A stretch of DNA of 64,000 nucleotides, taken from assembly GCA_030373505.1 (NCBI GenBank), contig JAUCYS010000006.1:62001-126000 (forward strand), written 5' to 3'. The DNA is from Parasphingorhabdus sp. (lineage in GTDB: Bacteria; Pseudomonadota; Alphaproteobacteria; Sphingomonadales; Sphingomonadaceae). Below the pieces are notes generated by a model. The model ran no database searches. It worked only from the letters and a program-made list of their open reading frames with translations, and was not told the origin of the DNA. Shown one piece after another: positions 42,126 through 50,583 of this stretch (its first letter is position 1; every line of letters begins with the position of its first letter). Both the position numbers and the translations under genes were made by a program.

Positions 42126-43406
42126 CTAGTCGATGACGCGGCCGCGCACCATCACCCAGTCAACTTCCTCGAGCTTGCGGACATCGTCCAGCGGATTGCC
42201 GTCGAGCGCGATCAGGTCGGCGGAATAGCCGACCGCGATCCGGCCGATCTGATTGTCCATGTCGAGCAGCTTTGCCGCGCCGGTGGTGGCGCTGGCGACG
42301 GCTTCGCGCGGGGTCAGGCCGGCATCGACCATCAGCTGCAGTTCCTCGGCATTGCGGCCGTGGTTGAAGACACCGGCGTCGGTGCCAAAGGCGATCGGAA
42401 CGCCCATCTGCTTGGCCATGGCCACCGCCTTGCCCACCTTGCCCAGGGTCATCCGGATCTTGTCCTCGACCACCGGCGTATAGACGCCCTTGCCGAGCCG
42501 TTCGCTGACGCCCTTGAATGCCATCAGCGTCGGTATCATCGCCGTGCCATTGGCCTTCATGACTTTCAGCGCCGCCTCGTCGGCGAATGTGCCATGCTCG
42601 ATCGTGTCGATGCCGGCCCGCGAGGCGGCCTCGATGCCGCGCGCGCCATGGGCATGCGCCATGACCTTGAGGCCGAGCGCATGGGCAGTGTCGGCGATCG
42701 ACCGCATTTCCTCGCTGGTAAATTGCGCGTCCAGCCCGCGGCCCTGTTGCGACAGGACGCCGCCGGTGGCGGTAATCTTGATCACGTCCGCCCCGGCACG
42801 CGACGCCTTGCGAACCTTGGCGGCGCATTCCACCGCGCCGGTGCAGCTGTATCCGCTGGTCAGCAGGTCGTTGATATCCTCGGTAAAGCCGGAGACATCG
42901 CCATGGCCGCCGATGATCGCCAGCGCGGGACCGGCGGCGATGATGCGCGGGCCGGGAATGATTCCCTCGGCTGTGCCCCGGCGCAGCGCAAAGGCGCTAT
43001 ATTGCGAGGAACCCGCTTCGCGTACCGTCGTGAAGCCGGCTTTCGCCGTCAGCAGGGCATTTTTGGCGCCGACGACCACGCCCCATTCGGCGGGCTCGGT
43101 GGTTTCCTTCCAGAAATCACCGCCGGGATCGCCGGTCAGATGAACGTGCAGGTCGATCAGGCCGGGCATCACGGTCTTGGTGCCGAGATCGATGATCGTG
43201 GCATTGGCGTCGGAAACCGGTTCCGAACCCTGCCGGATTTCGGCAATCTTGCCGTCGCGGACGATGATGGTCGCTGGCCCGCTGGGAGAAGAGGCGGCAT
43301 GGGTCAGCAGATTGCCGACGCGAATGATCTGGTCCTCGGCCATGGCAGTGGCGGGGACCATCGCCAGCGCCAGAGTGGATAGGGTCAGGCTGAGCGAGCG
43401 TATCAT
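42126..43406 (-). CDS. Secreted metal-dependent amidohydrolase
   Basis: The 426-residue enzyme has a signal peptide (LTLSTLALAMVPATAMA) and the amidohydrolase-superfamily metal site: MPGLIDLHVHLTGDPG, Lys in DVIKITATGGV, His pairs in AHAHGARGIEAA and EHGTFAD, and Asp in AFGTDAGVF. The set is that of Xaa-Arg/Xaa-Pro dipeptidases of the imidazolonepropionase-like group. The ATG at 43406 has AGGAGA six bases before it; an upstream start would spoil the signal peptide. It probably cleaves N-acyl amino acids or dipeptides in the periplasm. Confidence 0.9.
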   Translation of the reverse strand: MIRSLSLTLSTLALAMVPATAMAEDQIIRVGNLLTHAASSPSGPATIIVRDGKIAEIRQGSEPVSDANATIIDLGTKTVMPGLIDLHVHLTGDPGGDFWKETTEPAEWGVVVGAKNALLTAKAGFTTVREAGSSQYSAFALRRGTAEGIIPGPRIIAAGPALAIIGGHGDVSGFTEDINDLLTSGYSCTGAVECAAKVRKASRAGADVIKITATGGVLSQQGRGLDAQFTSEEMRSIADTAHALGLKVMAHAHGARGIEAASRAGIDTIEHGTFADEAALKVMKANGTAMIPTLMAFKGVSERLGKGVYTPVVEDKIRMTLGKVGKAVAMAKQMGVPIAFGTDAGVFNHGRNAEELQLMVDAGLTPREAVASATTGAAKLLDMDNQIGRIAVGYSADLIALDGNPLDDVRKLEEVDWVMVRGRVID

Positions 43407-43682
43407 CAAGATTCTCCTGTTATTTCCGCGCACTTTTGTCTTCAGCGGGGGAAAGTTGCAACCGCAAAGGCGCGCGCCGCGCACCAAATTTTAATGTCGC
43501 GAAGACGGGACGGTCATGGCGGCCATGGGCAAAGCCGGCTTCAGGCCGAAACGCTTCTCCATGCGGGCGGGGCGCATCAATTGACAAAGCGCGCCAATTC
43601 CACGATGATTTAGCCAGACGCTTCCCCTCTGCCTTCTCAAGCCATGTTCCAATCGTGGCTCTCGTTTCAAGGAGACTATATC

Positions 43683-44309
43683 ATGCGCTACCCCCTCATT
43701 CTGGTCGCACTGGCCGCAACGGCTCCCCTTTTCGCGCAGTCCACTCCCCAGATACCGGGGCAAGTGGACGCGACACGGGTGGTCGCCGGAAGTTATGCCG
43801 CCGATCCCGCCCATTCGCTGATCGCATGGGAAGTCAATCATTTTGGATTCAGCGATTATATCGGATTGTTTGGCGATGTAACCGGGACATTGACGATTGA
43901 CCCCGCCAATCTTTCCGCAGCCAGCGTCGATGTGACGATACCGGTTGCGAAGGTGACCACGGCCAGCGCCGGTCTGACCGATCATCTGTTGCGCGCTGGC
44001 AAAGACGGCGCCAAGCCGGATTTCTTTGGCCCCGAACCCGGCGATGCCCGTTTCGTGTCGACCAGCGTGACTCCGGCCGGCAATAGCGCCAAAATCGCCG
44101 GCAATCTGACACTGAACGGCATTACCAAGCCGGTCACGCTGGATGCCGAATTTACCGGAGCCGGGACCAATCCCTTTAGCGAAAAGGGCACGGTGGGATT
44201 CTCCGCCACAACGATGATCAAGCGCAGTGATTTTGGCGTCGACGGTTTCATTCCGCTGGTATCGGATGAGGTCGATCTCGAAATTCATGTCGCCTTTGAA
44301 AAGAACTGA
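43683..44309 (+). CDS. YceI family periplasmic lipid-binding protein
   Basis: The 208-residue protein has a signal peptide ending near LFA and the YceI lipocalin-like barrel: YAADPAHSLIAWEVNHFGFS, GNLTLNGITKPVTLDAEF and VGFSATTMIKRSDFGV. YceI proteins bind polyisoprenoids such as ubiquinone precursors. The ATG at 43683 follows AAGGAGACTATATC. The gene is monocistronic and ends before a strong bidirectional terminator. Confidence 0.93.
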   Translation: MRYPLILVALAATAPLFAQSTPQIPGQVDATRVVAGSYAADPAHSLIAWEVNHFGFSDYIGLFGDVTGTLTIDPANLSAASVDVTIPVAKVTTASAGLTDHLLRAGKDGAKPDFFGPEPGDARFVSTSVTPAGNSAKIAGNLTLNGITKPVTLDAEFTGAGTNPFSEKGTVGFSATTMIKRSDFGVDGFIPLVSDEVDLEIHVAFEKN

Positions 44310-44408
44310 ATGAACGGATGATCATGGCGGGCCGGGCCAATCCGCCCGGCGACCAGCCTCTCCATCCGCGTCGGGATCACAAGCGATGTGTGGTGAAATC
44401 TGCATAAA

Positions 44409-44443
44409 AAACCCGCTGCCTCACCAGGCAGCGGGTTTCTTTC
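44409..44443. terminator. Bidirectional rho-independent terminator
   Basis: A perfect 13-bp stem, AAACCCGCTGCCT (44409-44421) with its complement (44426-44438), loop CACC, has T-rich sequence on one side and A-rich on the other. It serves the converging yceI and RcnB-like genes. Confidence 0.92.
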
Positions 44444-44456
44444 AACTTCCGCGATT

Positions 44457-45401
44457 TTACCAGAAGAAGTCGTAGATCACGTCGATGACTTCGCCGCTAT
44501 AGGTATCGATCAGCAGAACATCGTCATAATAGCGGATCCAGCGGGTTCCGGGATAGGCCGCCGGCAGCCGGTAATAGCTCGGATTGTTGATCCAGTAGCG
44601 CGAGCCGTAGAAAGCGGACCCCAGCGAGATTCCGATGCTCAGACGGCGGTAGCGGTAATCGCGATATGGTGCATAATAGCGGCCCAGCCGGTAATAGTTG
44701 CGGTGTGTCTGACGGTGGCCGCGCCAGTCATAGCGGCGGTCGTTGCGCCAGTTGTGGTTCCAGTTGCGGCTGTAGCGATTATAGTCGCGATTGCCGCTAT
44801 ATTGACGCTGATCGCGATAGCGCCGGTCAATCCGGCCATCCCGATTGCGGTCTACCCGGCGGTCGACACGATTGTCATTGTTGCGGTCATAGCGGCGGTC
44901 GACCTGACCATCGCGGTTGCGGTCCCAGCGGCGATCGACCCTGCCGTCGCTATTGCGATCCCCGCGCCTGATATCCCGGCGCCAGTCCTGGCGGCTGGCG
45001 ACATTCCGGTCCACGCGCTGGTTGCGCTGGTCCCGGACCTCCCGGCGTTGCCGCTCGGCCGCGAGATTGACATTGCGGTCCGGGCGTACCGTCCGCTGAG
45101 CGGGGCCCGGGGCAGGATTGTAGTTGCGTTCGGCGCGATCGGCCCGGCGGTTCTGCCGCATTTCAGCGCGATCGCCCCGGGTTCGCCAGTCAATATTGGC
45201 CTGTCCGCGATTATCACGATTGGCGCGGCGTTCTGCACGCCGCTCACTGCTACCGTCGCGCTGCAAGGCGGCGCTGCCGTTGAGGTCCACCTGAACGATA
45301 CCCGGCGCGCCATTGATACTGGGGGCGATTTCGGCAGCCGATGCGGCGGCGGGCGTCAACATCGTGGCAGCCATCAGGCCGGGGATAAGAAATATACGCA
45401 T
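44457..45401 (-). CDS. RcnB-like envelope protein with Arg/Asp-rich repeats
   Basis: The 314-residue protein has a signal peptide (to about residue 22) and a C-terminal RcnB-like domain (PAAYPGTRWIRYYDDVLLID, followed by TYSGEVIDVIYDFF). Between them lies a very basic, Asn/Asp-rich stretch. Residues 148-195 form four tandem 12-residue repeats of the type DRNRDGxVDRRx. Their DxNxDGxxD spacing resembles calcium-binding loops of thrombospondin type 3 or dockerin repeats, but with Arg at the variable sites. RcnB proteins are linked to nickel/cobalt homeostasis. Metal binding here is a hypothesis. Confidence 0.82.
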   Translation of the reverse strand: MRIFLIPGLMAATMLTPAAASAAEIAPSINGAPGIVQVDLNGSAALQRDGSSERRAERRANRDNRGQANIDWRTRGDRAEMRQNRRADRAERNYNPAPGPAQRTVRPDRNVNLAAERQRREVRDQRNQRVDRNVASRQDWRRDIRRGDRNSDGRVDRRWDRNRDGQVDRRYDRNNDNRVDRRVDRNRDGRIDRRYRDQRQYSGNRDYNRYSRNWNHNWRNDRRYDWRGHRQTHRNYYRLGRYYAPYRDYRYRRLSIGISLGSAFYGSRYWINNPSYYRLPAAYPGTRWIRYYDDVLLIDTYSGEVIDVIYDFFW

Positions 45402-45735
45402 GGCTTACTCCTGTTGCTGGCGACTCCATTTGCCGCATCTGTGCAACGGGTAGTAGTTTATTAACCCTGTCAGATCTCTGAACTGACTTGTTATGTTCAG
45501 GAAAGGTGGAATGAACCTGAACGAAGTTCCGGTTCATTCCATCCCCGCGCAGGCGGGGATCCATCTAGTACAGAGATTGGTGACGGGCTGTATGGCTGGT
45601 GCGCGGAGGGCGAGGGCGCGCAACAGTTGCCAAACTAATACAGGAGGGGTCGGGAGATGGACCCCCGCCTACGCGGGGGAACAAGATCGGTTTTGCATTC
45701 CTAGTAGAGGAACCCCCGCCTTTGCAGGTGAACGG
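45402..45735. repeat. Intergenic region with three short GC-rich palindromes
   Basis: No gene is supported in this 334-base gap. It has ATCCCCGC-GCAG-GCGGGGAT (45541-45560), CCCCCGC-CTAC-GCGGGGG (45662-45679) and a decayed copy CCCCCGC-CTTT-GCAGGTG (45713-45730). These are short repeats of a second family, distinct from the TTCGACA-type REP. Confidence 0.8.
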
Positions 45736-47091
45736 CTAATCCTTCAGATTGTCCTTTTCCAGCCATTCCTCCAGCCATTTGATCGTATATTCACCGGACT
45801 GGAATTCCGGGTCATAGACCAGCTTCTGGTGCAGCGGGATGGTGGTCTGGACACCCTCGATGACAAATTCGTCGAGCGCGCGCGCCAGCCGCATCATGCA
45901 GCCGTCGCGGGTGCGGCCATAGACGATCAGCTTGGCGATCATGCTGTCATAGTAAGGCGGGATCGAATAGCCGGCATAGAGGCCACTGTCGACGCGGACA
46001 TGCATGCCGCCTGGCGGATGATAGCCGGTGACCTTGCCGGGCGACGGCGCCCAGGTCTTCGGATTTTCGGCGTTGATCCGGCATTCGATGGCGTGGCCGC
46101 TGAACACCAGATCTTCCTGGGCGACCGACAGGTCACGGCCATCGGCGATGCGAATCTGTTCGCGCACCAGATCAAAACCGGTGATCATTTCGGTCACCGG
46201 ATGTTCCACCTGCAGACGGGTGTTCATCTCGATAAAGTAGAACTCGCCATTTTCGTAGAGAAACTCGATCGTGCCGGCACCGCGATATTGCATGCCCTTC
46301 ATCGCGTCGACACAGACCTTGCCCATGGTTTCGCGCTGTTCGGCGCTGATCACCGGCGAGGGTGCTTCCTCGAGCACTTTCTGGTGGCGGCGCTGCAGCG
46401 AACAGTCGCGCTCGCCGAGATGGATCGCGTTGCCGCGACCGTCGCCGAACACCTGGAATTCGATATGGCGCGGATCGCCGAGATATTTCTCGATATAGAC
46501 GGTGGCGTCGCCGAAGGCCGCCTTGGCCTCGGTGCCGGCCTGTTTCATCTGGGTTTCCAGCTCGGCTTCGCTGTTGACCACCTTCATGCCGCGACCGCCG
46601 CCACCGGAGGCCGCCTTGATGATCACCGGATAGCCGACGTCCGCCGCGACGCGTTTCGCTTCCTCGATCTCGCTGACGGCGCCGTCGGAGCCGGGAACGA
46701 GAGGAATGCCGAGATCGCCCGCGGTCTTCTTGGCCGCGACCTTGTCACCCATGATCTTGATATGTTCGGGCTTGGGGCCGATCCACTTGATATCATGCGC
46801 TTCAACGACTTCGGCGAAATGAGCATTTTCGGAAAGGAAACCATAGCCGGGATGGATCGCGTCGGCGCCGCTGATTTCAGCGGCCGAGATGATCGCCGGG
46901 ATCGACAGATAGCTGTCGGCGGCCGCCGGTGGGCCGATACAGACGGCCTGATCGGCGAGCCGCACATGCATCGCGTCTGAATCGGCGGTGCTGTGCACCG
47001 CGACCGTCTCGATGCCGAGTTCCTTGGCCGCGCGCAAAATTCGCAGCGCGATTTCGCCGCGATTGGCAATCAGGATTTTTTCAATGGTCAT
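45736..47091 (-). CDS. accC: Acetyl-CoA carboxylase, biotin carboxylase subunit
   Basis: The 451-residue subunit carries the biotin carboxylase motifs: [19 protein letters not shown], the ATP-grasp Gly loop [31 protein letters not shown] and [15 protein letters not shown]. It carboxylates biotin on AccB with ATP and bicarbonate, the first step of fatty acid synthesis. It lies 83 bases after accB. The gap contains a small inverted repeat TCTCGA-CGTCGC-TCGAGA (47133-47150), perhaps a remnant of a third repeat family. Confidence 0.97.
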   Translation of the reverse strand: MTIEKILIANRGEIALRILRAAKELGIETVAVHSTADSDAMHVRLADQAVCIGPPAAADSYLSIPAIISAAEISGADAIHPGYGFLSENAHFAEVVEAHDIKWIGPKPEHIKIMGDKVAAKKTAGDLGIPLVPGSDGAVSEIEEAKRVAADVGYPVIIKAASGGGGRGMKVVNSEAELETQMKQAGTEAKAAFGDATVYIEKYLGDPRHIEFQVFGDGRGNAIHLGERDCSLQRRHQKVLEEAPSPVISAEQRETMGKVCVDAMKGMQYRGAGTIEFLYENGEFYFIEMNTRLQVEHPVTEMITGFDLVREQIRIADGRDLSVAQEDLVFSGHAIECRINAENPKTWAPSPGKVTGYHPPGGMHVRVDSGLYAGYSIPPYYDSMIAKLIVYGRTRDGCMMRLARALDEFVIEGVQTTIPLHQKLVYDPEFQSGEYTIKWLEEWLEKDNLKD

Positions 47092-47174
47092 AGGGCGACG
47101 CCCCCGCGCCGTAATTGCTGGAGAGCATTGTCTCTCGACGTCGCTCGAGACGAACGGAGTGACTCAACCATCAT

Positions 47175-47633
47175 CTATGCGATCACCACGAGAGGCTGGT
47201 CAAATTCAATCGGCTGGCCGTTTTCGACCAGAATGGCCTTGACCGTTCCGGCCGTTTCCGCGGTAATTGGGTTCATCACTTTCATCGCCTCGACGATCAG
47301 CAATGTGTCGCCAACCGCGACCTTGTCACCGACGCTGATGAAATTGTCCGCGCCGGGTTCTGCAGCAAGATAGGCAGTGCCGACCATCGGCGATTTCTGC
47401 GCGCCGGCGTGATCGTCAACCGGTGCGGCCGCTGGTGCCGCAGGAGCGGGAACCGGAGCCATGGGGGCAGGGGCCGAAACAAAGGTGCCGCCGCCGCGCG
47501 CGACCTTGATCTTGCGGTGGCCATCCTCGACTTCAATCTCGGTCAGGCCGGCTTTTTCGAGTATGGCGGCGAGATCGCGCACCAGCTTGATATCTACATT
47601 CATGCCTTCACCCGTTTCTTTCTTTGCAGGCAT
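47175..47633 (-). CDS. accB: Biotin carboxyl carrier protein
   Basis: The 152-residue protein has an N-terminal helical region ([20 protein letters not shown]), a Pro/Ala linker (about 60-82) and a biotinyl domain with the modified Lys in EAMKVMN. It carries biotin between AccC and the carboxyltransferase. The ATG at 47633 has AGGA six bases before it; a second start at 47603 is possible. It stands 20 bases after aroQ, in the common aroQ-accB-accC order. Confidence 0.96.
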   Translation of the reverse strand: MPAKKETGEGMNVDIKLVRDLAAILEKAGLTEIEVEDGHRKIKVARGGGTFVSAPAPMAPVPAPAAPAAAPVDDHAGAQKSPMVGTAYLAAEPGADNFISVGDKVAVGDTLLIVEAMKVMNPITAETAGTVKAILVENGQPIEFDQPLVVIA

Positions 47634-47653
47634 ATTGTGTCCTTATGCAGTCG

Positions 47654-48091
47654 TTAAAATTTGCTGGCAGCGTCGAGCGCCAGTTGATAGCCGAAAGCAC
47701 CAAAGCCGCAAATCGTTCCTTTTGCAACCGGCGCAATGAAACTCTTGTGCCGAAACGCCTCGCGCGCGGCGGGATTGGAAAGATGCACTTCGATCACCGG
47801 CGTGTCGATCGCCTTGATCGCGTCATACAGGGCGATCGATGTATGGGTGAGCGCGCCGGCGTTGAGGATGACCGCGTGGGCTTTCTCCGCCGCCGCTTCG
47901 TGCAGCCAGTCGATCAGATGGCCTTCATGATTGCTCTGGCGGATGTCGACATCGAAACCCAGCGTCTGCGCATGGTCTTCCGCTTGTCCGGCAATTTCGT
48001 CGAGCGTTTCCGATCCGTAGATTTCGGGTTCGCGCATGCCCAGCAGGTTGAGATTGGGTCCGTTCAATATATAGATGGTCTTGGCCGCCAA
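47654..48091 (-). CDS. aroQ: 3-dehydroquinate dehydratase, type II
   Basis: The 145-residue enzyme has the type II dehydroquinase signature [19 protein letters not shown] with the catalytic Tyr, [15 protein letters not shown], the Asn-His region [17 protein letters not shown] and [17 protein letters not shown]. It converts 3-dehydroquinate to 3-dehydroshikimate in aromatic amino acid synthesis. It heads the aroQ-accB-accC operon and is divergent from thiSG with 84 bases between. Confidence 0.96.
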   Translation of the reverse strand: MAAKTIYILNGPNLNLLGMREPEIYGSETLDEIAGQAEDHAQTLGFDVDIRQSNHEGHLIDWLHEAAAEKAHAVILNAGALTHTSIALYDAIKAIDTPVIEVHLSNPAAREAFRHKSFIAPVAKGTICGFGAFGYQLALDAASKF

Positions 48092-48175
48092 GATATTGGT
48101 TCCTCCCCAAGGCTTTTGGTTGCGACTGAAGCGCCCTCTTTATATGGCTCGTTTTTGAAAAGCGAGATCAAAGAC

Positions 48176-49171
48176 ATGAAAGTTACCGAAATGGCTGAAA
48201 TTCAGATCCGGTTGAACGGCGATGACCACAAATTTGCAGAGGGCGGATCGATCGCCGATCTGGTGCGCTCGCTGGACCTGGACCCGGCCAAGGTGGCGGT
48301 CGAGCGCAACCGGGAGATCGTTACCCGGTCGACGCTGGAAGATGTCATGGTCGAACCGGGCGATGAACTGGAAATCGTGCATTTTGTCGGCGGCGGGTCC
48401 GGCGACGACAGCTGGACGGTGGCAGGCCGGACCTTCCGGTCGCGGCTGATCGTCGGTACCGGCAAGTACAAGGATTTCGCCGAAAACGCAGCAGCAGTCG
48501 AAGCCTCGGGCGCGGAAATGGTCACCGTCGCCGTTCGCCGGGTCAATGTCACCGACCGCAACCAGCCGGTGCTGATGGACTTTATCGATCCGAAGAAAGT
48601 CACCTATCTGCCGAACACCGCCGGCTGTTTCAATGCCGAAGACGCGATCCGCACCCTGCGGCTGGCGCGCGAGGCCGGCGGCTGGGATCTGGTCAAGCTG
48701 GAAGTGCTGGGCGAGGCGAAGACGCTCTATCCGAATATGCGCGAAACGCTCGAGGCGACCGAGGTGCTGGCGAAGGAAGGGTTCAAGCCGATGGTCTATT
48801 GCGTCGACGATCCGATCGCGGCGAAACAGCTGGAAGATGCCGGGGCAGTGGCGATCATGCCGCTGGGCGCGCCGATCGGGTCGGGGCTTGGCATCCAGAA
48901 CCGGGTCACGATCCGGCTGATCGTCGAGGGCGCCAGCGTACCGGTGCTGGTCGATGCCGGGGTCGGCACCGCCAGCGATGCAGCGGTGGCGATGGAGCTC
49001 GGCTGCGACGGCGTGCTGATGAACACCGCCATTGCCGAGGCCAAGGAACCGGTGCGGATGGCGCGTGCGATGCGGCTCGCGGTCGAGGCCGGGCGCGAGG
49101 CCTATCTGTCCGGGCGGATGGGGCGGCGGATGTATGCAGACCCGTCGAGTCCCCTCTCCGGACTGATTTAG
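48176..49171 (+). CDS. thiG: Fused ThiS-ThiG: sulfur carrier/thiazole synthase
   Basis: The 331-residue protein fuses a ThiS ubiquitin-like domain (about residues 6-74) to ThiG (about 80-331). ThiG makes the thiazole ring of thiamine; its active-site Lys is in [16 protein letters not shown] and phosphate sites are in [11 protein letters not shown] and [13 protein letters not shown]. ThiS normally ends in Gly-Gly, which becomes a thiocarboxylate. Here the segment [12 protein letters not shown] places the Gly residues (72-74) inside the chain. Thus either cleavage frees the end or sulfur is delivered another way. I use the ATG at 48176; one at 48191 is equally possible. No TPP riboswitch was recognised upstream. 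Confidence 0.93.
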   Translation: MKVTEMAEIQIRLNGDDHKFAEGGSIADLVRSLDLDPAKVAVERNREIVTRSTLEDVMVEPGDELEIVHFVGGGSGDDSWTVAGRTFRSRLIVGTGKYKDFAENAAAVEASGAEMVTVAVRRVNVTDRNQPVLMDFIDPKKVTYLPNTAGCFNAEDAIRTLRLAREAGGWDLVKLEVLGEAKTLYPNMRETLEATEVLAKEGFKPMVYCVDDPIAAKQLEDAGAVAIMPLGAPIGSGLGIQNRVTIRLIVEGASVPVLVDAGVGTASDAAVAMELGCDGVLMNTAIAEAKEPVRMARAMRLAVEAGREAYLSGRMGRRMYADPSSPLSGLI

Positions 49172-49490
49172 TGTCCTAATACGGTATGATTCGGTGTCAT
49201 CTGTAACCAACTGAATCGTAACAAAAGTTACATGATGATAGCTTTGTCGACGGGCGATTGCCGTTCGTCGAAGACGATCGGCGTTTGCCGATCAAAATGG
49301 CGGTCTGTCGAACGCCGGCTGCTCGATCCGCTTCGCTCCGCTACCTAGGAATGCGAGGCGGGAGCATAACCCACGTCTCTCCAGACAGCCCCTTCCCCGG
49401 CTAAGGATATTGCGCTCCCGCCTTACCCTGGCGGGTAGTGCTGGCCCCCGTTTTGGCACCGCCCCGAACAAATTTTTGAGGAGTGAGAAA
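49172..49490. promoter_or_regulatory. Intergenic region between thiSG and urcA
   Basis: This 319-base gap shows no gene. It contains the hairpin GATCGGC-GTTT-GCCGATC (49276-49293), followed by AAAA, and the near-repeat GGCGATTGCCG just upstream. A promoter for urcA is expected; its ribosome-binding site GAGGAG is at 49478-49483. Confidence 0.4.
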
Positions 49491-49844
49491 ATGTCGAATA
49501 GCATCTTTACCAAGGCCCTGTGTACCGCCGCCGCGATCGCCGTAACCGCGACCGGATTTTCTGCCAGCGCCAATGCCCAGAGCCGGATCGTGCGCACCGC
49601 TGCTGTCGAATATGCTGATCTGGACCTGAACAGCGAGGATGGCCAAGCCACGCTGCAGGGTCGGCTGAAAGGCGCAGTGCGCAAGGTGTGCGGCGCCTAT
49701 GATTCGAAAAACCTGTCCGATATGCAGGACCACCGCATCTGCATGAGCGAGGCCAACAGCTCGGCCCAGCGTGCCAGTGTAACAATTATGGCCGCTGCAA
49801 GATCAGGAAAGCCCTCCGAAACTGCTATGATGATCAGTAACTGA
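49491..49844 (+). CDS. UrcA family periplasmic protein
   Basis: The 117-residue protein has a signal peptide (cleavage near ANA, residue 28) followed by the UrcA domain: RIVRTAAVEYADLDLNSEDG, then two conserved Cys in VRKVCGAYDSKNL and HRICMSEANSSA, which probably pair. UrcA proteins are abundant in sphingomonads and caulobacters and have no firm function. The gene has a strong GAGGAG site and ends 65 bases before a strong terminator. Confidence 0.92.
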   Translation: MSNSIFTKALCTAAAIAVTATGFSASANAQSRIVRTAAVEYADLDLNSEDGQATLQGRLKGAVRKVCGAYDSKNLSDMQDHRICMSEANSSAQRASVTIMAAARSGKPSETAMMISN

Positions 49845-49908
49845 CCACTATTCCAAGAGCCGCAAGTCCCCAACAAGCGGCCGCATTTTGGCCAAACCAG
49901 CCTTCCAA

Positions 49909-49942
49909 AAACCCCGGTGTCCCTTACACCGGGGTTTCTTTT
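49909..49942 (+). terminator. Rho-independent terminator after urcA
   Basis: A perfect 12-bp stem, AAACCCCGGTGT (49909-49920) and complement (49926-49937), loop CCCTT, followed by CTTTT. Confidence 0.92.
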
Positions 49943-50217
49943 GGCCTTCGGGCTTGTCAAGATCTGAAAATAATTATCAAAGTATCTGTGATAAATAAAT
50001 TAATTAATACTATAATAACGTAAAATGATCGGAAAAGAATAAATATTTATATTTTACATCTATTTATAGGACAAGTATTTATGCCGTATTAACCAGATAT
50101 AATAACGGATTATTTACAGTTTCTGATGCATATGTAAATCACTGTAAAGGGAAATCCCTTTAGGGTCACTTCTTTGCAACTTGCATCGGCGGTGTAACCC
50201 GATCTCTGGGAGGTGAT
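49943..50217. promoter_or_regulatory. A+T-rich control region upstream of sciP
   Basis: The 275 bases before sciP are strikingly A+T-rich (about 49970-50140) against the G+C-rich surroundings. They contain TTAACC at 50089-50094, a CtrA-like half-site, and AAAGGGA-AA-TCCCTTT (50146-50161), a 16-base palindrome. CtrA control of sciP is known in Caulobacter, so this region may hold a similar circuit. Confidence 0.45.
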
Positions 50218-50568
50218 ATGGAAATTGGTCGGCAACGAAGGCCCGAGAGAGTCATTGGCCCTTTCGGCGAGGCGCTTAGCCTCAAGGACCTGCCGAAGAA
50301 TAATATGACCAGATGGGTGATCCGGCGCAAAGCCGCGGTGGTTGCCGCTGTGAACGGTGGCTTGCTGACTTTGGAGGAGGCTTGCGACCGATATAATCTC
50401 TCGCTGGAAGAATTTATCTCCTGGCAGGAAACGATCGACAAGGCGGGCCTGCCCGGCTTGAGGATAAGCTATCTTACGCAATATCGTACAGAGGATCGGG
50501 CCAAGCAAGACGTGTCCGAGAAAACCGGGGCGCAACCACCTAAGGATCCATTGCCGGATCTTCACTGA
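50218..50568 (+). CDS. sciP: SciP-like CtrA inhibitor (DUF1153)
   Basis: The 116-residue protein matches the SciP family: VIGPFGEALSLKDLP, TRWVIRRKAAVVAAVNGGLL and LTLEEACDRYNLSLEEFISW form the helix-turn-helix that binds CtrA in Caulobacter. SciP blocks CtrA-dependent transcription in the swarmer stage. Compared with the roughly 90-residue core, it has a charged C-terminal tail (EDRAKQDVSEKTGAQPP). The start at 50218 has GGGAGG nearby. It is followed after 15 bases by the REC-EAL gene. Confidence 0.9.
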   Translation: MEIGRQRRPERVIGPFGEALSLKDLPKNNMTRWVIRRKAAVVAAVNGGLLTLEEACDRYNLSLEEFISWQETIDKAGLPGLRISYLTQYRTEDRAKQDVSEKTGAQPPKDPLPDLH

Positions 50569-50583
50569 TCGAAAGCCCCAATC

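Noticed and set aside
39343-43382. Two very long open frames on the plus strand (746 and 689 codons) opposite the DUF885 peptidase, oxygenase and amidohydrolase genes
   Set aside because: They lie antisense to genes with clear domains and catalytic motifs, have no recognisable motifs or good start sites, and are expected from codon bias in G+C-rich coding DNA.
48092-48175. Possible TPP riboswitch upstream of thiSG
   Set aside because: The 84 bases do not contain the conserved CUGAGA and ACCUGAU-type elements, and the gap is short and partly used by the aroQ leader.
15936-49200. Shared 12-mer ATGATTCGGTGT upstream of the TonB receptor and downstream of thiSG
   Set aside because: Matches of this length are expected many times by chance in 64 kb; no symmetry or context supports a site.
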